From Pelagibacterales bacterium SAG-MED20 (lineage in GTDB: Bacteria; Pseudomonadota; Alphaproteobacteria; Pelagibacterales; Pelagibacteraceae): a stretch of 64,000 bases of DNA. A program made the position numbers and the translations under genes. Each line of letters opens with the position of its first letter. The first letter of the stretch is position 1. Shown here in pieces: positions 1-7,979 of this stretch. The notes beneath the pieces are model-generated. The model saw only the letters and a program-made list of their open reading frames with translations, was not told where the DNA came from and ran no database searches. The stretch is taken from NCBI GenBank assembly GCA_014653975.1, contig JACWDR010000003.1, forward strand, positions 1 to 64,000, in the 5' to 3' direction.

Positions 1-990
1 ATTCACCAATTGAGCAATTATAGATAACGCTATTTCTGAAGCGGATTTGCCGCCCAATCTTATCCCTATTGGCCCATGAATTGATTTAATTTGCAGTGGA
101 GTAAAACCTGCTTTTTTTAATCTATTACACCTTTTTTTATGAGTTTCTTTACTACCTAAGGCTCCAATATAAAAAAATTTATTTTTTAAGGCATATTTTA
201 TGGCTATATCATCAATTTTTGGGTCATGTGTAAGTCCAACTAAAGCACAATTAGAATTTGTTTGTATTTTTTTAAATGCTTGATTGGGCCATTCTTTGAT
301 TATTCTTGCATTAGGGAACCTTTTTTTAGTTGCAAAATAACTTCTTGGATCAATTATATAAATTTCAAAATCTAATTTATTTGCAAAATCAATTAAGTAT
401 TGAGCTATATGAACAGCACCTACAATAATAATTTTTAAAGGGTTATTGTAATATTCTACAAATATGTTTGTATTTTTTATAATTCCATTATTTTTGGATT
501 TAAATAAAGAATTTATCTTATTTGTAAATTTTTCAAAACTTTTTTTTAGGGCTTTATTCTCTTCAAAAATTTCATTCTCTCCTGTTGATAGATTTGTTAA
601 TAAAGCAAATTCTAATTTATTTTTTTTATTTTGAATTATCTTCTTCAAAATGTTTTTTTTTAAATTAATTTTTTCTAAATAAATGGTTATTTCACCACCA
701 CAAGAAAGCCCCACATTCCACGCTTTTTCATTCGAAACTTTAAAATTTATTACCTTAAATGATTGATTTTTTTTTATAATTTCTAGGGACTCTTCAATAA
801 TAAATGACTCTATACAGCCACCAGAAACCGATCCTATAAAATCTCTGTTTTCATTTACTATCATTTTACTACCAATAGGTTGAGGAGATGATCCCCAGGT
901 TTTAACAACGGTAATCACTACTACTTCTTGGTTATCCTTTATCCACTGATAAGCTTTTTCTAAAATTGTTTTGGAAGAAGAGTTTTTCAT
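1..990 (-). CDS. xdhC: XdhC-family xanthine dehydrogenase accessory protein (3' end cut by window edge)
   Basis: XdhC binds the molybdenum cofactor, helps sulfurate it and delivers it to xanthine dehydrogenase in the cytoplasm. I translated this frame by hand: ATG is at 990-988 and 330 codons stay open to base 1, so only the last few residues can be missing. Visible family signatures are the N-terminal TWGSSPQPIGS stretch, GSVSGGCIE, and GLSCGGEI with its conserved Cys. A C-terminal Rossmann-like half follows with IIVGAVHIAQ and, later, GPIGIRLGGKSASEIALS. It is divergent from the small cytochrome c gene and lies close to xdhA and xdhB, its expected client. The family call is firm; the exact C-terminus is not visible. 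Confidence 0.9.
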   Translation of the reverse strand, partial: MKNSSSKTILEKAYQWIKDNQEVVVITVVKTWGSSPQPIGSKMIVNENRDFIGSVSGGCIESFIIEESLEIIKKNQSFKVINFKVSNEKAWNVGLSCGGEITIYLEKINLKKNILKKIIQNKKNKLEFALLTNLSTGENEIFEENKALKKSFEKFTNKINSLFKSKNNGIIKNTNIFVEYYNNPLKIIIVGAVHIAQYLIDFANKLDFEIYIIDPRSYFATKKRFPNARIIKEWPNQAFKKIQTNSNCALVGLTHDPKIDDIAIKYALKNKFFYIGALGSKETHKKRCNRLKKAGFTPLQIKSIHGPIGIRLGGKSASEIALSIIAQLVN

Positions 991-1036
991 TTACTAATAT
1001 ATTTTAATCAACTTATGATATATTCTACATTATGTA

Positions 1037-1357
1037 ATGAAAAAAAAGATAATTTTAATAATTTATTATATTTTTATATTTAATATTTTTTTATCTAAAA
1101 ATATAAATGCAGATGATTTATTTAATAAAGGAAAGCAAATTTTTTTAGAGGACGGCAATTGTGCTGCTTGCCACACTCTTAAAGATGCAAATTCTAATGG
1201 AAATATCGGTCCAAATTTAAATGAGATAAGACCAGATATTTCAAGAGTACTTTTGGCAGTTACAAACGGAATAGGTGTTATGCCAGCTTATCAAGGTCAA
1301 TTATCAGATGAAGAGATTAACGCAGTAGCAACTTATGTTTTTAAAAGCACTAATTAA
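1037..1357 (+). CDS. small periplasmic class I cytochrome c, candidate redox partner of the urate oxidase
   Basis: This 106-residue protein begins with a hydrophobic signal peptide of about 25 residues. One CAACH heme-attachment motif follows near residue 43, and a likely Met axial ligand sits in GVMPAY near residue 83. It is thus a single-heme soluble or tethered cytochrome c acting outside the inner membrane. It sits between xdhC and the allantoin-forming genes, 5 kb from a membrane urate oxidase that lacks the fused C-terminal cytochrome c domain of Agrobacterium PuuD. I infer that it accepts electrons from that enzyme. It could instead serve the oxidases in a general way. Its stop codon overlaps the end of the convergent uraD gene by 8 bases. 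Confidence 0.85.
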   Translation: MKKKIILIIYYIFIFNIFLSKNINADDLFNKGKQIFLEDGNCAACHTLKDANSNGNIGPNLNEIRPDISRVLLAVTNGIGVMPAYQGQLSDEEINAVATYVFKSTN

Positions 1358-1853
1358 TTATTTCATTAAGCCGAAAAGAAGCAATTTTTTTTACTTGTCC
1401 TTTAGCCTCATTAAACTCTGTACCAATTTCATTTTTAATTCTTTTTTTAAAACTATTTAAGATTTCATTTTTATTTTTTCCTTTAACAGCAATAATAAAA
1501 GGAAAACCAAACTTTTTTCTATATTCAATATTTAAATTTTTAAATTCGTTTAATTCTTCATCGTTACATTGATTTAAATTTACACTATTTTGTTCTTTTT
1601 GAGAATCTTCAGTTAGTTTTTTTTCTACAGCTAATTCAGGATGTTCATTGAAAATTTTTAAGCACTCTTCCTTAGAGCTATTTTCATAAACTTGTATCAA
1701 TATAAAATGAAGTTCTTCAAAACTTTTATAAGGCTTTGAATTAAAAGCCTTATCAGCTATCCAATATGTTTTTTCAAAAACGTTTCCAAAAATGTCAATA
1801 AAATCATTCTTTGTAAGCTCATTTATTTGGTTTATTGAATTTATTGTTTTCAT
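1350..1853 (-). CDS. uraD: 2-oxo-4-hydroxy-4-carboxy-5-ureidoimidazoline (OHCU) decarboxylase
   Basis: UraD decarboxylates OHCU to S-allantoin, the last step of urate breakdown to allantoin. The 167-residue length fits the family. The catalytic HPELA motif (around residue 70), a DSQKEQ segment matching the family SxxEQ region, and a C-terminal RKKFGFPFIIAVKG block are all visible. It is divergent from the hydroxyisourate hydrolase gene, with 37 bases between the start codons, so one short region probably drives both. The substrate of UraD is the product of that hydrolase. Annotation is firm from motifs and context. Confidence 0.93.
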   Translation of the reverse strand: MKTINSINQINELTKNDFIDIFGNVFEKTYWIADKAFNSKPYKSFEELHFILIQVYENSSKEECLKIFNEHPELAVEKKLTEDSQKEQNSVNLNQCNDEELNEFKNLNIEYRKKFGFPFIIAVKGKNKNEILNSFKKRIKNEIGTEFNEAKGQVKKIASFRLNEIIN

Positions 1854-1890
1854 ATTAAATTATTTCATTATTGTATATTATAATAACTTT

Positions 1891-2244
1891 ATGACAAAAT
1901 TAACAACTCATGTCTTAGATGTTTATTCTGGAAAACCAGGCAAGGGGATCAAGGTAGATCTCTATCAGTACAAAAATAATAAGCAAAAAGATAAAATTAA
2001 CAGCATCACACTTAATGATGATGGAAGATCTGATCATGCTTTATTAGAAGGAATAGATTTTAAAGAGGGCAAATATGAACTTGTTTTTTTTGTTGGAGAT
2101 TATTTTAAGGGGATTGCTAGCGTTTCAAAGATACCTTTTTTAGATGATGTTATTATAAAGTTTGGAATATCAAATAGTCAGGAGCATTACCATGTTCCAT
2201 TATTAGTCTCACCATGGAGTTATTCTACCTACAGAGGTAGTTAG
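1891..2244 (+). CDS. uraH: 5-hydroxyisourate hydrolase (transthyretin-like)
   Basis: The enzyme hydrolyses 5-hydroxyisourate, the product of urate oxidation, to OHCU. The 117-residue product has the family's N-terminal LTTHVLDVYSGKPG block and ends in the diagnostic YRGS tetrapeptide, preceded by HYHVPLLVSPWSYSTY. I chose the ATG at 1891 because the conserved domain starts right after it. An open frame runs upstream to 1792, but that part is hydrophobic, unlike the family, and overlaps the start of uraD. The stop codon is directly followed by the xdhA start codon, which indicates a shared transcript with the dehydrogenase genes. Confidence 0.95.
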   Translation: MTKLTTHVLDVYSGKPGKGIKVDLYQYKNNKQKDKINSITLNDDGRSDHALLEGIDFKEGKYELVFFVGDYFKGIASVSKIPFLDDVIIKFGISNSQEHYHVPLLVSPWSYSTYRGS

Positions 2245-3681
2245 ATGCTCTCTAATAGCATAAAATTTGTCTTTGAGGACAAAATAAAAGAAATAAAAAA
2301 TCCTGATCCAAATGAAACTATTCTAAATCTCATTCGACTGAGATTAAAGAAGACAGGTACCAAAGAAGGTTGTGCTGAAGGTGGTTGTGGAGCTTGCACT
2401 GTTGTAGTAGGGGAATTAAAAAAAGATAAAATAATCTATAATGCTATTAATTCATGTATTGCATTCACAACAAGTTTAGAGGGTAAACAGTTGTTAATAG
2501 TTGAAGACTTGATTAAAAAAGACGGCTCTTTGCATCCAGTACAAAGTGCGATGGTTAATTTTCATGGCTCTCAGTGTGGTTTTTGCACACCCGGATTCAT
2601 AATGTCTTTATTTGCAATGTATAAAAATAAAACTTCATATGACAAAAAAACTATAGAGGAGTCAATCTCAGGAAATTTATGCCGTTGCACAGGTTATAGG
2701 CCAATAATTGATGCTGCCAAAAGTTTAGATAAAAACAAAGCAGATCAATTTAAAAAAAATGAAAAAAAAACTATTAGTCTTCTAAAAAAGATACGGCCAA
2801 AAAATATCTGTATAAATAATGAATCTAAAAAATATTTTGCGCCCAGAACTATTGATGAACTAAAAAAGATTATTAAAAAAAATGAAAACGCTGAATTTAT
2901 AAGTGGAGGCACTGATATGTCTTTAATTGTTACTAAACAAAAAAAAGATATTAAAAATATGATTTATTTAAATTCAATTGATGAACTCAATTATATAAAA
3001 GAAAATGATAAATATATCGAAGTAGGTGGAACAACACCCTTAATAAAATTTGAGTTTATCATAAAAAAATATTATCCAGATTTTAATAGAATACTTAAAA
3101 GATATGGCTCTGTCCAAATCAGAAATGTTGCTACATTAGCTGGTAATATTGCAACTGCATCACCAATAGGAGATTCTTTACCACTTTTATTATCGTTAGA
3201 TGCAAGCATTACCATAGAGGATTTTAAAAAAAAAACGGTAATACCACTAAAAGAGTTTTTTATTGGTTATCGAAAAACAATGTTAAAAAAAGGACAATTT
3301 ATAAGATCAATTAGAATTCCAGTTTTCAAGAAGAATATCTTTAAGGCTTATAAAATCTCAAAAAGAATTGATGATGATATTTCCTCTGTTTGTGCTTCTT
3401 TTAATTTAACAATTGTGAATAAAAAGATTAAAAATATTAAAATTGCATATGGAGGGATGGCTGCTACACCCAAAAGAGCATTTTATTGTGAAAAAATGCT
3501 TTTAAATTCTAATTTTTCAGAAGACATAATTGTAAAAGCTCAAAAAAGTTTAGAAAAAGATTTTCAACCAATTGATGATATGAGAGCAAGCAAAAATTAT
3601 CGTATAGAAATAGCTAAAAATTTACTAACGAAATGTTTTGCAGAAATTAAAAATAATAAATTAATTAGACTTAGTTATTAA
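2245..3681 (+). CDS. xdhA: xanthine dehydrogenase, iron-sulfur/FAD subunit
   Basis: This is the electron-transfer subunit of xanthine dehydrogenase, which oxidises hypoxanthine and xanthine to urate in the cytoplasm. The N-terminal third carries both [2Fe-2S] clusters: a GCAEGGCGAC plant-ferredoxin-type motif, then CGFCTPG and GNLCRCTGYRP of the second cluster domain. The rest is an FAD-binding domain with SGGTDMSL and RNVATLAGNIATASPIGDS. The 478-residue length is usual for the fused small subunit. The gene follows uraH without a gap and abuts xdhB, whose ATG is the base after its stop. The start is fixed by that tight junction. Confidence 0.95.
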   Translation: MLSNSIKFVFEDKIKEIKNPDPNETILNLIRLRLKKTGTKEGCAEGGCGACTVVVGELKKDKIIYNAINSCIAFTTSLEGKQLLIVEDLIKKDGSLHPVQSAMVNFHGSQCGFCTPGFIMSLFAMYKNKTSYDKKTIEESISGNLCRCTGYRPIIDAAKSLDKNKADQFKKNEKKTISLLKKIRPKNICINNESKKYFAPRTIDELKKIIKKNENAEFISGGTDMSLIVTKQKKDIKNMIYLNSIDELNYIKENDKYIEVGGTTPLIKFEFIIKKYYPDFNRILKRYGSVQIRNVATLAGNIATASPIGDSLPLLLSLDASITIEDFKKKTVIPLKEFFIGYRKTMLKKGQFIRSIRIPVFKKNIFKAYKISKRIDDDISSVCASFNLTIVNKKIKNIKIAYGGMAATPKRAFYCEKMLLNSNFSEDIIVKAQKSLEKDFQPIDDMRASKNYRIEIAKNLLTKCFAEIKNNKLIRLSY

Positions 3682-5994
3682 ATGAAAAAAATTTTATATA
3701 TTAACGAAAAAAGAATTCATGATAGTGCAAGAAAACATGTAAGTGGACTTGCAGATTATACAGATGATATAAATGAACCTAACGGAACTCTACATGGAGC
3801 AGTTGGGTGGAGTAAACAGGCTCATGCTTTAATAAAAAAGATTGATTTAAGTGAAGTATGGAAAAGTGAAGGTGTAATTACTGTGATTACAAATAATGAT
3901 ATTCCAGGGAGAAATGATGTTGGTCCAGTTTTTGATGGTGACCCAATATTTCCAACCAAAAAAGTTGAATTTTATGGACAACCCTTATTTGCTGTTGCTG
4001 CAACATCGACAGATTTAGCACGAAAGGCAACTTTAAAAGCTAAAATTAGTTATAAAACTTTGAAACCGATAGTTACAATAAAAGAAGCTTTAAAAAAAAA
4101 AAATTTTGTTCTTAAAGGAAAAAAAATACAAAGAGGTAACCCGACAAATGCCATCCTTAAATCTAAAAATTGCTTAAAAGGTAATTTTACAACAGGCAGT
4201 CAGGAACATTTCTATTTAGAAGGACAAGTTGCATTTGTAATTCCTAAAGAAGATAAAGATTTATTAGTATATAGTTCCACTCAACACCCCTCAGAAACTC
4301 AACAGATTATTTCAAAAATGCTCAATCAAAAAAGTAATAGTGTAACTGTTTTAGTTAGAAGAATAGGAGGAGGTTTTGGAGGCAAAGAAACTAACTTTTT
4401 AACTTCCAGTATTTGTGCATTACTCGCTAGCAAAACAAACAAACCTGTAAAACTTAGATTAGATAGGGACGATGATATTATAATGACTGGAAAACGTCAT
4501 GATTTTTATTCAGATTATGAAGTTGGTTTTAATGATATTGGTGTCATAAAAGGTTTAAAAATTAAGCTAGCATCAAGGTGTGGAATGTCAGCAGATTTAT
4601 CTGGAGCTATAAATGAAAGAGCTTTATTACATATAGATAACGCATACTACCTTTCTAACGTGCAAGTACAAAACTATCTTTGTAAAACTAATACTGTTTC
4701 TTCAACAGCATTTAGAGGCTTTGGTGGGAATCAAGGTATGATGGCGATTGAAAATATAATAGATAATATTGCAAGACACTTAAAAAAAGATCCTGCAGAA
4801 GTTAGGAAAAATAATTTTTATAAAAAAAATTATAAAAACATCACACATTATGGAATGAAAATTGAAGACAATGTAATCCAAGAAATTTTTAATAAGTTAA
4901 TAAAAAAATCAAATTACAAAAAAAGATATTCGAAAATAAAAAAATTTAATTTAAATAGTAGATATTTAAAAAAAGGAATAGCCATTACTCCTGTTAAATT
5001 TGGAATTTCATTTACCACAATCCATCTAAATCAAGCAGGTGCCCTAGTTCATATTTATACAGATGGAAGTGTTTATTTAAACCATGGTGGAATTGAAATG
5101 GGCCAAGGAACTAATACAAAAATAGCTCAATTAGTGTCCAATGCATTTGGAATATCATATGAAAAAATTAAAATTTCTTCAACAAATACCTCTAAAGTCC
5201 CGAATACTTCTGCAAGTGCTGCATCTTCCACAACAGATTTAAATGGTGCAGCAGCACTTAATGCTGTTTCAAAAATTAAAGAAAATTTAGAAAAATTTAT
5301 TAAGAAAAAGTATAATATTAAGAATATTAAAAATATAGTTTATGAAAACGGATTAATCAAATTTAATAATAAATCATTTAAATTTGACTCTATAATTCAA
5401 GAAGCCTACTTAAATAGAATTTCATTATCTTCTACTGGTTTTTATTCAACACCAAAAATTCACTTTAATAAAAAAACATTTTCTGGGAGGCCTTTTTTGT
5501 ATTTTTGTTATGGTGCTTCGGTTACAGAAGTTACAATAGATACCCTTACTGGAGAAAATATAATAGAAAGAGTTGATATTTTGCAGGATACAGGAAAAGC
5601 GATTAATCCAGTATTAGAATTGGGCCAAATCGAGGGAGGCTTTGTACAAGGACAAGGTTGGTTAACAATGGAAGAGGTAAATTGGAAGCCTAATGGACAA
5701 ATTATTACTATTTCACCTTCTACTTATAAAATACCTGCGTCAAGCGATATTCCTAAAATATTTAATGTGGAGATATTCAAACAAGGAAAAAATAAAGAAA
5801 ATGTTGTTAATAAATCTAAAACGACTGGAGAACCTCCTTTAATGTTGGCCATGAGTGTATTTTATGCAATTAAAGACGCAGTAGCATCAGTCGGAGAATA
5901 TAAAGCCATTCCAAAACTTGATGCCCCAGCCACACCTGAAAAAATTTTAATGAGTTTAAAAGAATTAAAAAGTAGGATTAGTCACAATGGTTAG
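3682..5994 (+). CDS. xdhB: xanthine dehydrogenase, molybdopterin-binding subunit
   Basis: This is the catalytic molybdenum subunit, forming the active enzyme with XdhA. At 770 residues it has the usual length. Visible family motifs are GQPLFAVAA, the EHFYLEGQ segment, RRIGGGFGGKE around residue 231, FRGFGGNQGM, GIEMGQGTNTK, EGGFVQGQGW, and near the C-terminus TTGEPPLMLAMS, which carries the catalytic Glu. Substrate choice between xanthine and other aldehyde-oxidase-family substrates rests on the flanking purine genes, which are consistent. It is followed after nine bases by guanine deaminase, whose product is xanthine. Confidence 0.95.
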   Translation: MKKILYINEKRIHDSARKHVSGLADYTDDINEPNGTLHGAVGWSKQAHALIKKIDLSEVWKSEGVITVITNNDIPGRNDVGPVFDGDPIFPTKKVEFYGQPLFAVAATSTDLARKATLKAKISYKTLKPIVTIKEALKKKNFVLKGKKIQRGNPTNAILKSKNCLKGNFTTGSQEHFYLEGQVAFVIPKEDKDLLVYSSTQHPSETQQIISKMLNQKSNSVTVLVRRIGGGFGGKETNFLTSSICALLASKTNKPVKLRLDRDDDIIMTGKRHDFYSDYEVGFNDIGVIKGLKIKLASRCGMSADLSGAINERALLHIDNAYYLSNVQVQNYLCKTNTVSSTAFRGFGGNQGMMAIENIIDNIARHLKKDPAEVRKNNFYKKNYKNITHYGMKIEDNVIQEIFNKLIKKSNYKKRYSKIKKFNLNSRYLKKGIAITPVKFGISFTTIHLNQAGALVHIYTDGSVYLNHGGIEMGQGTNTKIAQLVSNAFGISYEKIKISSTNTSKVPNTSASAASSTTDLNGAAALNAVSKIKENLEKFIKKKYNIKNIKNIVYENGLIKFNNKSFKFDSIIQEAYLNRISLSSTGFYSTPKIHFNKKTFSGRPFLYFCYGASVTEVTIDTLTGENIIERVDILQDTGKAINPVLELGQIEGGFVQGQGWLTMEEVNWKPNGQIITISPSTYKIPASSDIPKIFNVEIFKQGKNKENVVNKSKTTGEPPLMLAMSVFYAIKDAVASVGEYKAIPKLDAPATPEKILMSLKELKSRISHNG

Positions 5995-6003
5995 AAAATA
6001 AAC

Positions 6004-6474
6004 ATGAATACAAAAAATGATTTTATGCTGAGAGCCATAGAGCTTTCAATCAATAGTGCTAATAATGATGGTGGGCCATTTGGGTGTGTGATTACCAAGG
6101 ATAATGAAATCATTGCTGAAGGTTCGAACAAAGTAACTTTATCTAATGACCCCACAGCTCATGCTGAGGTAGTTGCAATTAGGGAGGCATGCAAAAAGCT
6201 AAATACATTTAATCTTAAAGGATACGATCTATATACAAGTTGTGAGCCATGCCCTATGTGTTTAGCTGCAATATATTGGTCTCATATAGATAATATATTT
6301 TATGCAAATACCAGAGATGATGCAAAAAATATTGATTTTGATGATTCTTTAATTTATTCAGAAATTTCAAAAAAAAATGAAGATAGACAAATTCCAATAA
6401 AACAAATGTTAAGAAATGATGCATTAAAAGCCTTCGAACTTTGGAGTAAAAAAATAGATAAGATTAAATATTAG
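6004..6474 (+). CDS. guaD: guanine deaminase (cytidine-deaminase-fold, GuaD type)
   Basis: The 156-residue enzyme would deaminate guanine to xanthine, feeding the xanthine dehydrogenase encoded just upstream. The zinc site is seen as HAE near residue 53 and CEPCPMC near residue 80, typical of the cytidine deaminase superfamily. A C-terminal FDDSLIYSEI segment resembles guanine deaminases of the Bacillus GuaD type rather than tRNA adenosine deaminases. The start follows xdhB by nine bases and the stop is two bases before the urate oxidase start. Guanine specificity is partly inferred from this operon context. Confidence 0.88.
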   Translation: MNTKNDFMLRAIELSINSANNDGGPFGCVITKDNEIIAEGSNKVTLSNDPTAHAEVVAIREACKKLNTFNLKGYDLYTSCEPCPMCLAAIYWSHIDNIFYANTRDDAKNIDFDDSLIYSEISKKNEDRQIPIKQMLRNDALKAFELWSKKIDKIKY

Positions 6475-6476
6475 AT

Positions 6477-7391
6477 ATGGATTTTTTACCTTACATAATG
6501 AAATGGTTAGAGCTTGTTTTAAGATGGGGACATGTTTTATTTTCTATACTGTGGGTTGGTAATAGTTTTTTATTTAATTATTTAGACAATAAACTCAATA
6601 AAAGTGTTTCAAGCAGCACTATTGATGGAGAGGGTTATTTAATGCACTCTGGATATTTTTATAAATTAACAAGATTAAAAAAATCTCCTCCAGTAAACTA
6701 TCTTAAAAGTTTAGTAATTTTCAAATGGCAAAGTTATTTAACATTTGTCACTGGAATTTTACTTTTATTTGTCATTTATTATTATAATTCCGAAATTTTA
6801 ATGGTTAATAAAAAAGTTTTAGAAATACTACCAATCTATGCTATTTTAATTTCGATTTTCTCTTTATTTTTTTATTGGATGATCTATGATTTATTATGCA
6901 AGTCTTCAATAATTAAAAATAATACACTTTTTATACTTATTGCATTCTCTTTATTATTATTAACTTCTTTTGGTTTAACAAAAATATTTACTCCTAAATT
7001 TGCATTTTTAAGTGTCGGATTGATACTAGCAACTAATATGTTTGGAAATGTTTTTACTGTAATAATCCCAAATCAAATGAATATAATTAAAAGTAGTTTA
7101 AAAAATAAGAAAATTGATAGCAGTTTATCTATAGCAGCTAAACAGAGATCAATTCATAATAATTATTCTACTTTTCTAGTTCTATTCATTATGCTATCTG
7201 GCCACTATAGCTTCATAGTTTATCATAAATATAATTGGTTAATTTTATGTTCGATTGCAATAATATCTGTCATAGCTAGGCATTACTTTAATTTAAGGGG
7301 TAGAAAAGTAATTAACAATTCTATATTAATCACATCTATTTTAGCGTTTATATTTTTAGCGTTTTTAATTTTTGTTTTTAAACCACAATAA
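6477..7391 (+). CDS. puuD: membrane-bound urate oxidase (PuuD-type, lacking the cytochrome c domain)
   Basis: The protein is polytopic, with about eight hydrophobic segments in 304 residues. It matches the membrane half of PuuD/DUF989 urate oxidase in several places: LRWGHVLFSILWVGNSF near the N-terminus, GEGYLMHSGYFYKL, FKWQSYLTFVTG, IIPNQMNI, and AKQRSIHNNYSTFLVLFIML. In Agrobacterium this membrane domain is fused to a C-terminal cytochrome c that takes the electrons. Here the protein stops after the last membrane helix and has no CxxCH. Oxidation of urate to 5-hydroxyisourate fits the neighbouring uraH and uraD. No cofactor-independent or flavin urate oxidase is seen elsewhere in the window. 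Confidence 0.88.
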   Translation: MDFLPYIMKWLELVLRWGHVLFSILWVGNSFLFNYLDNKLNKSVSSSTIDGEGYLMHSGYFYKLTRLKKSPPVNYLKSLVIFKWQSYLTFVTGILLLFVIYYYNSEILMVNKKVLEILPIYAILISIFSLFFYWMIYDLLCKSSIIKNNTLFILIAFSLLLLTSFGLTKIFTPKFAFLSVGLILATNMFGNVFTVIIPNQMNIIKSSLKNKKIDSSLSIAAKQRSIHNNYSTFLVLFIMLSGHYSFIVYHKYNWLILCSIAIISVIARHYFNLRGRKVINNSILITSILAFIFLAFLIFVFKPQ

Positions 7392-7406
7392 GGACATCTG
7401 GTTACA

Positions 7407-7931
7407 ATGAGTGAAAAATTAATAGTTAGTTGGGATGATTATAATAATACTGTTGAGAAGCTAGCTGTTCAAATCCATGATAGCGGCTACAAACCAACTT
7501 TATTGGTTGGTATAATGAGAGGGGGAGCCCCAATGATAGACGTATTAAGCAGAGTTTTTAAATTAAAATGTGCCTATTTAGCTGTTGAATCTTACAGTGG
7601 CAAAGGTGTTGAAGATGAACAAGGAGAAATAGTTTTTTCTAGAGAAATGAGCTCGATAGCAAAAAATATGGGTGGTAATATTTTATTGTGTGATGATCTT
7701 TCGGACACTGGAATTACCTTAAATAAAAGTGTTGATTGGTTAAAAAAATATGAACCTATAAAAGATAAAATTGATAATATTAAAACAGCAACTTTATGGA
7801 AAAAGCAAAAATCAACTTTTAACCCAGATTACTGCGCTGTTAAACTAAAAGATAATCCTTGGATTGTACAACCTTTTGAAGTTTACGAAGAAATACGGAT
7901 TGAAGATATCAAGAAAAAACATCAAAAATAA
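7407..7931 (+). CDS. purine phosphoribosyltransferase (xanthine/guanine/hypoxanthine type)
   Basis: This cytoplasmic type I phosphoribosyltransferase would attach PRPP to a purine base, offering salvage as an alternative to oxidation. The PRPP-binding loop is seen as ILLCDDLSDTGITL near residue 95, and LLVGIMRGGAPM near residue 34 supplies the other conserved loop. The 174-residue length fits the family. It is the last gene of the xdh-guaD-puuD run and converges on a purine permease gene. I cannot tell from motifs whether xanthine, guanine or hypoxanthine is preferred. Confidence 0.85.
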   Translation: MSEKLIVSWDDYNNTVEKLAVQIHDSGYKPTLLVGIMRGGAPMIDVLSRVFKLKCAYLAVESYSGKGVEDEQGEIVFSREMSSIAKNMGGNILLCDDLSDTGITLNKSVDWLKKYEPIKDKIDNIKTATLWKKQKSTFNPDYCAVKLKDNPWIVQPFEVYEEIRIEDIKKKHQK

Positions 7932-7933
7932 AA

Positions 7934-7959
7934 AGGGCGATCCAAACAAAGACCGCCCT
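7934..7959. terminator. bidirectional hairpin terminator between convergent purine genes
   Basis: The arms AGGGCG and CGCCCT form a stem that continues, past one A-C mismatch, with TC pairing to GA. On the minus strand the stem is followed by a T-rich run, so it best serves the permease gene; on the plus strand the tail is A/T-mixed. It is one of the few clear intrinsic terminators in the window. Confidence 0.7.
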
Positions 7960-7979
7960 AAATAAAATCTTTTAATTTT

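Noticed and set aside
1792-1890. Longer start for the hydroxyisourate hydrolase
   Set aside because: The added hydrophobic 33 residues overlap uraD in antisense and are not found in the family, whose conserved domain begins just after the ATG at 1891.
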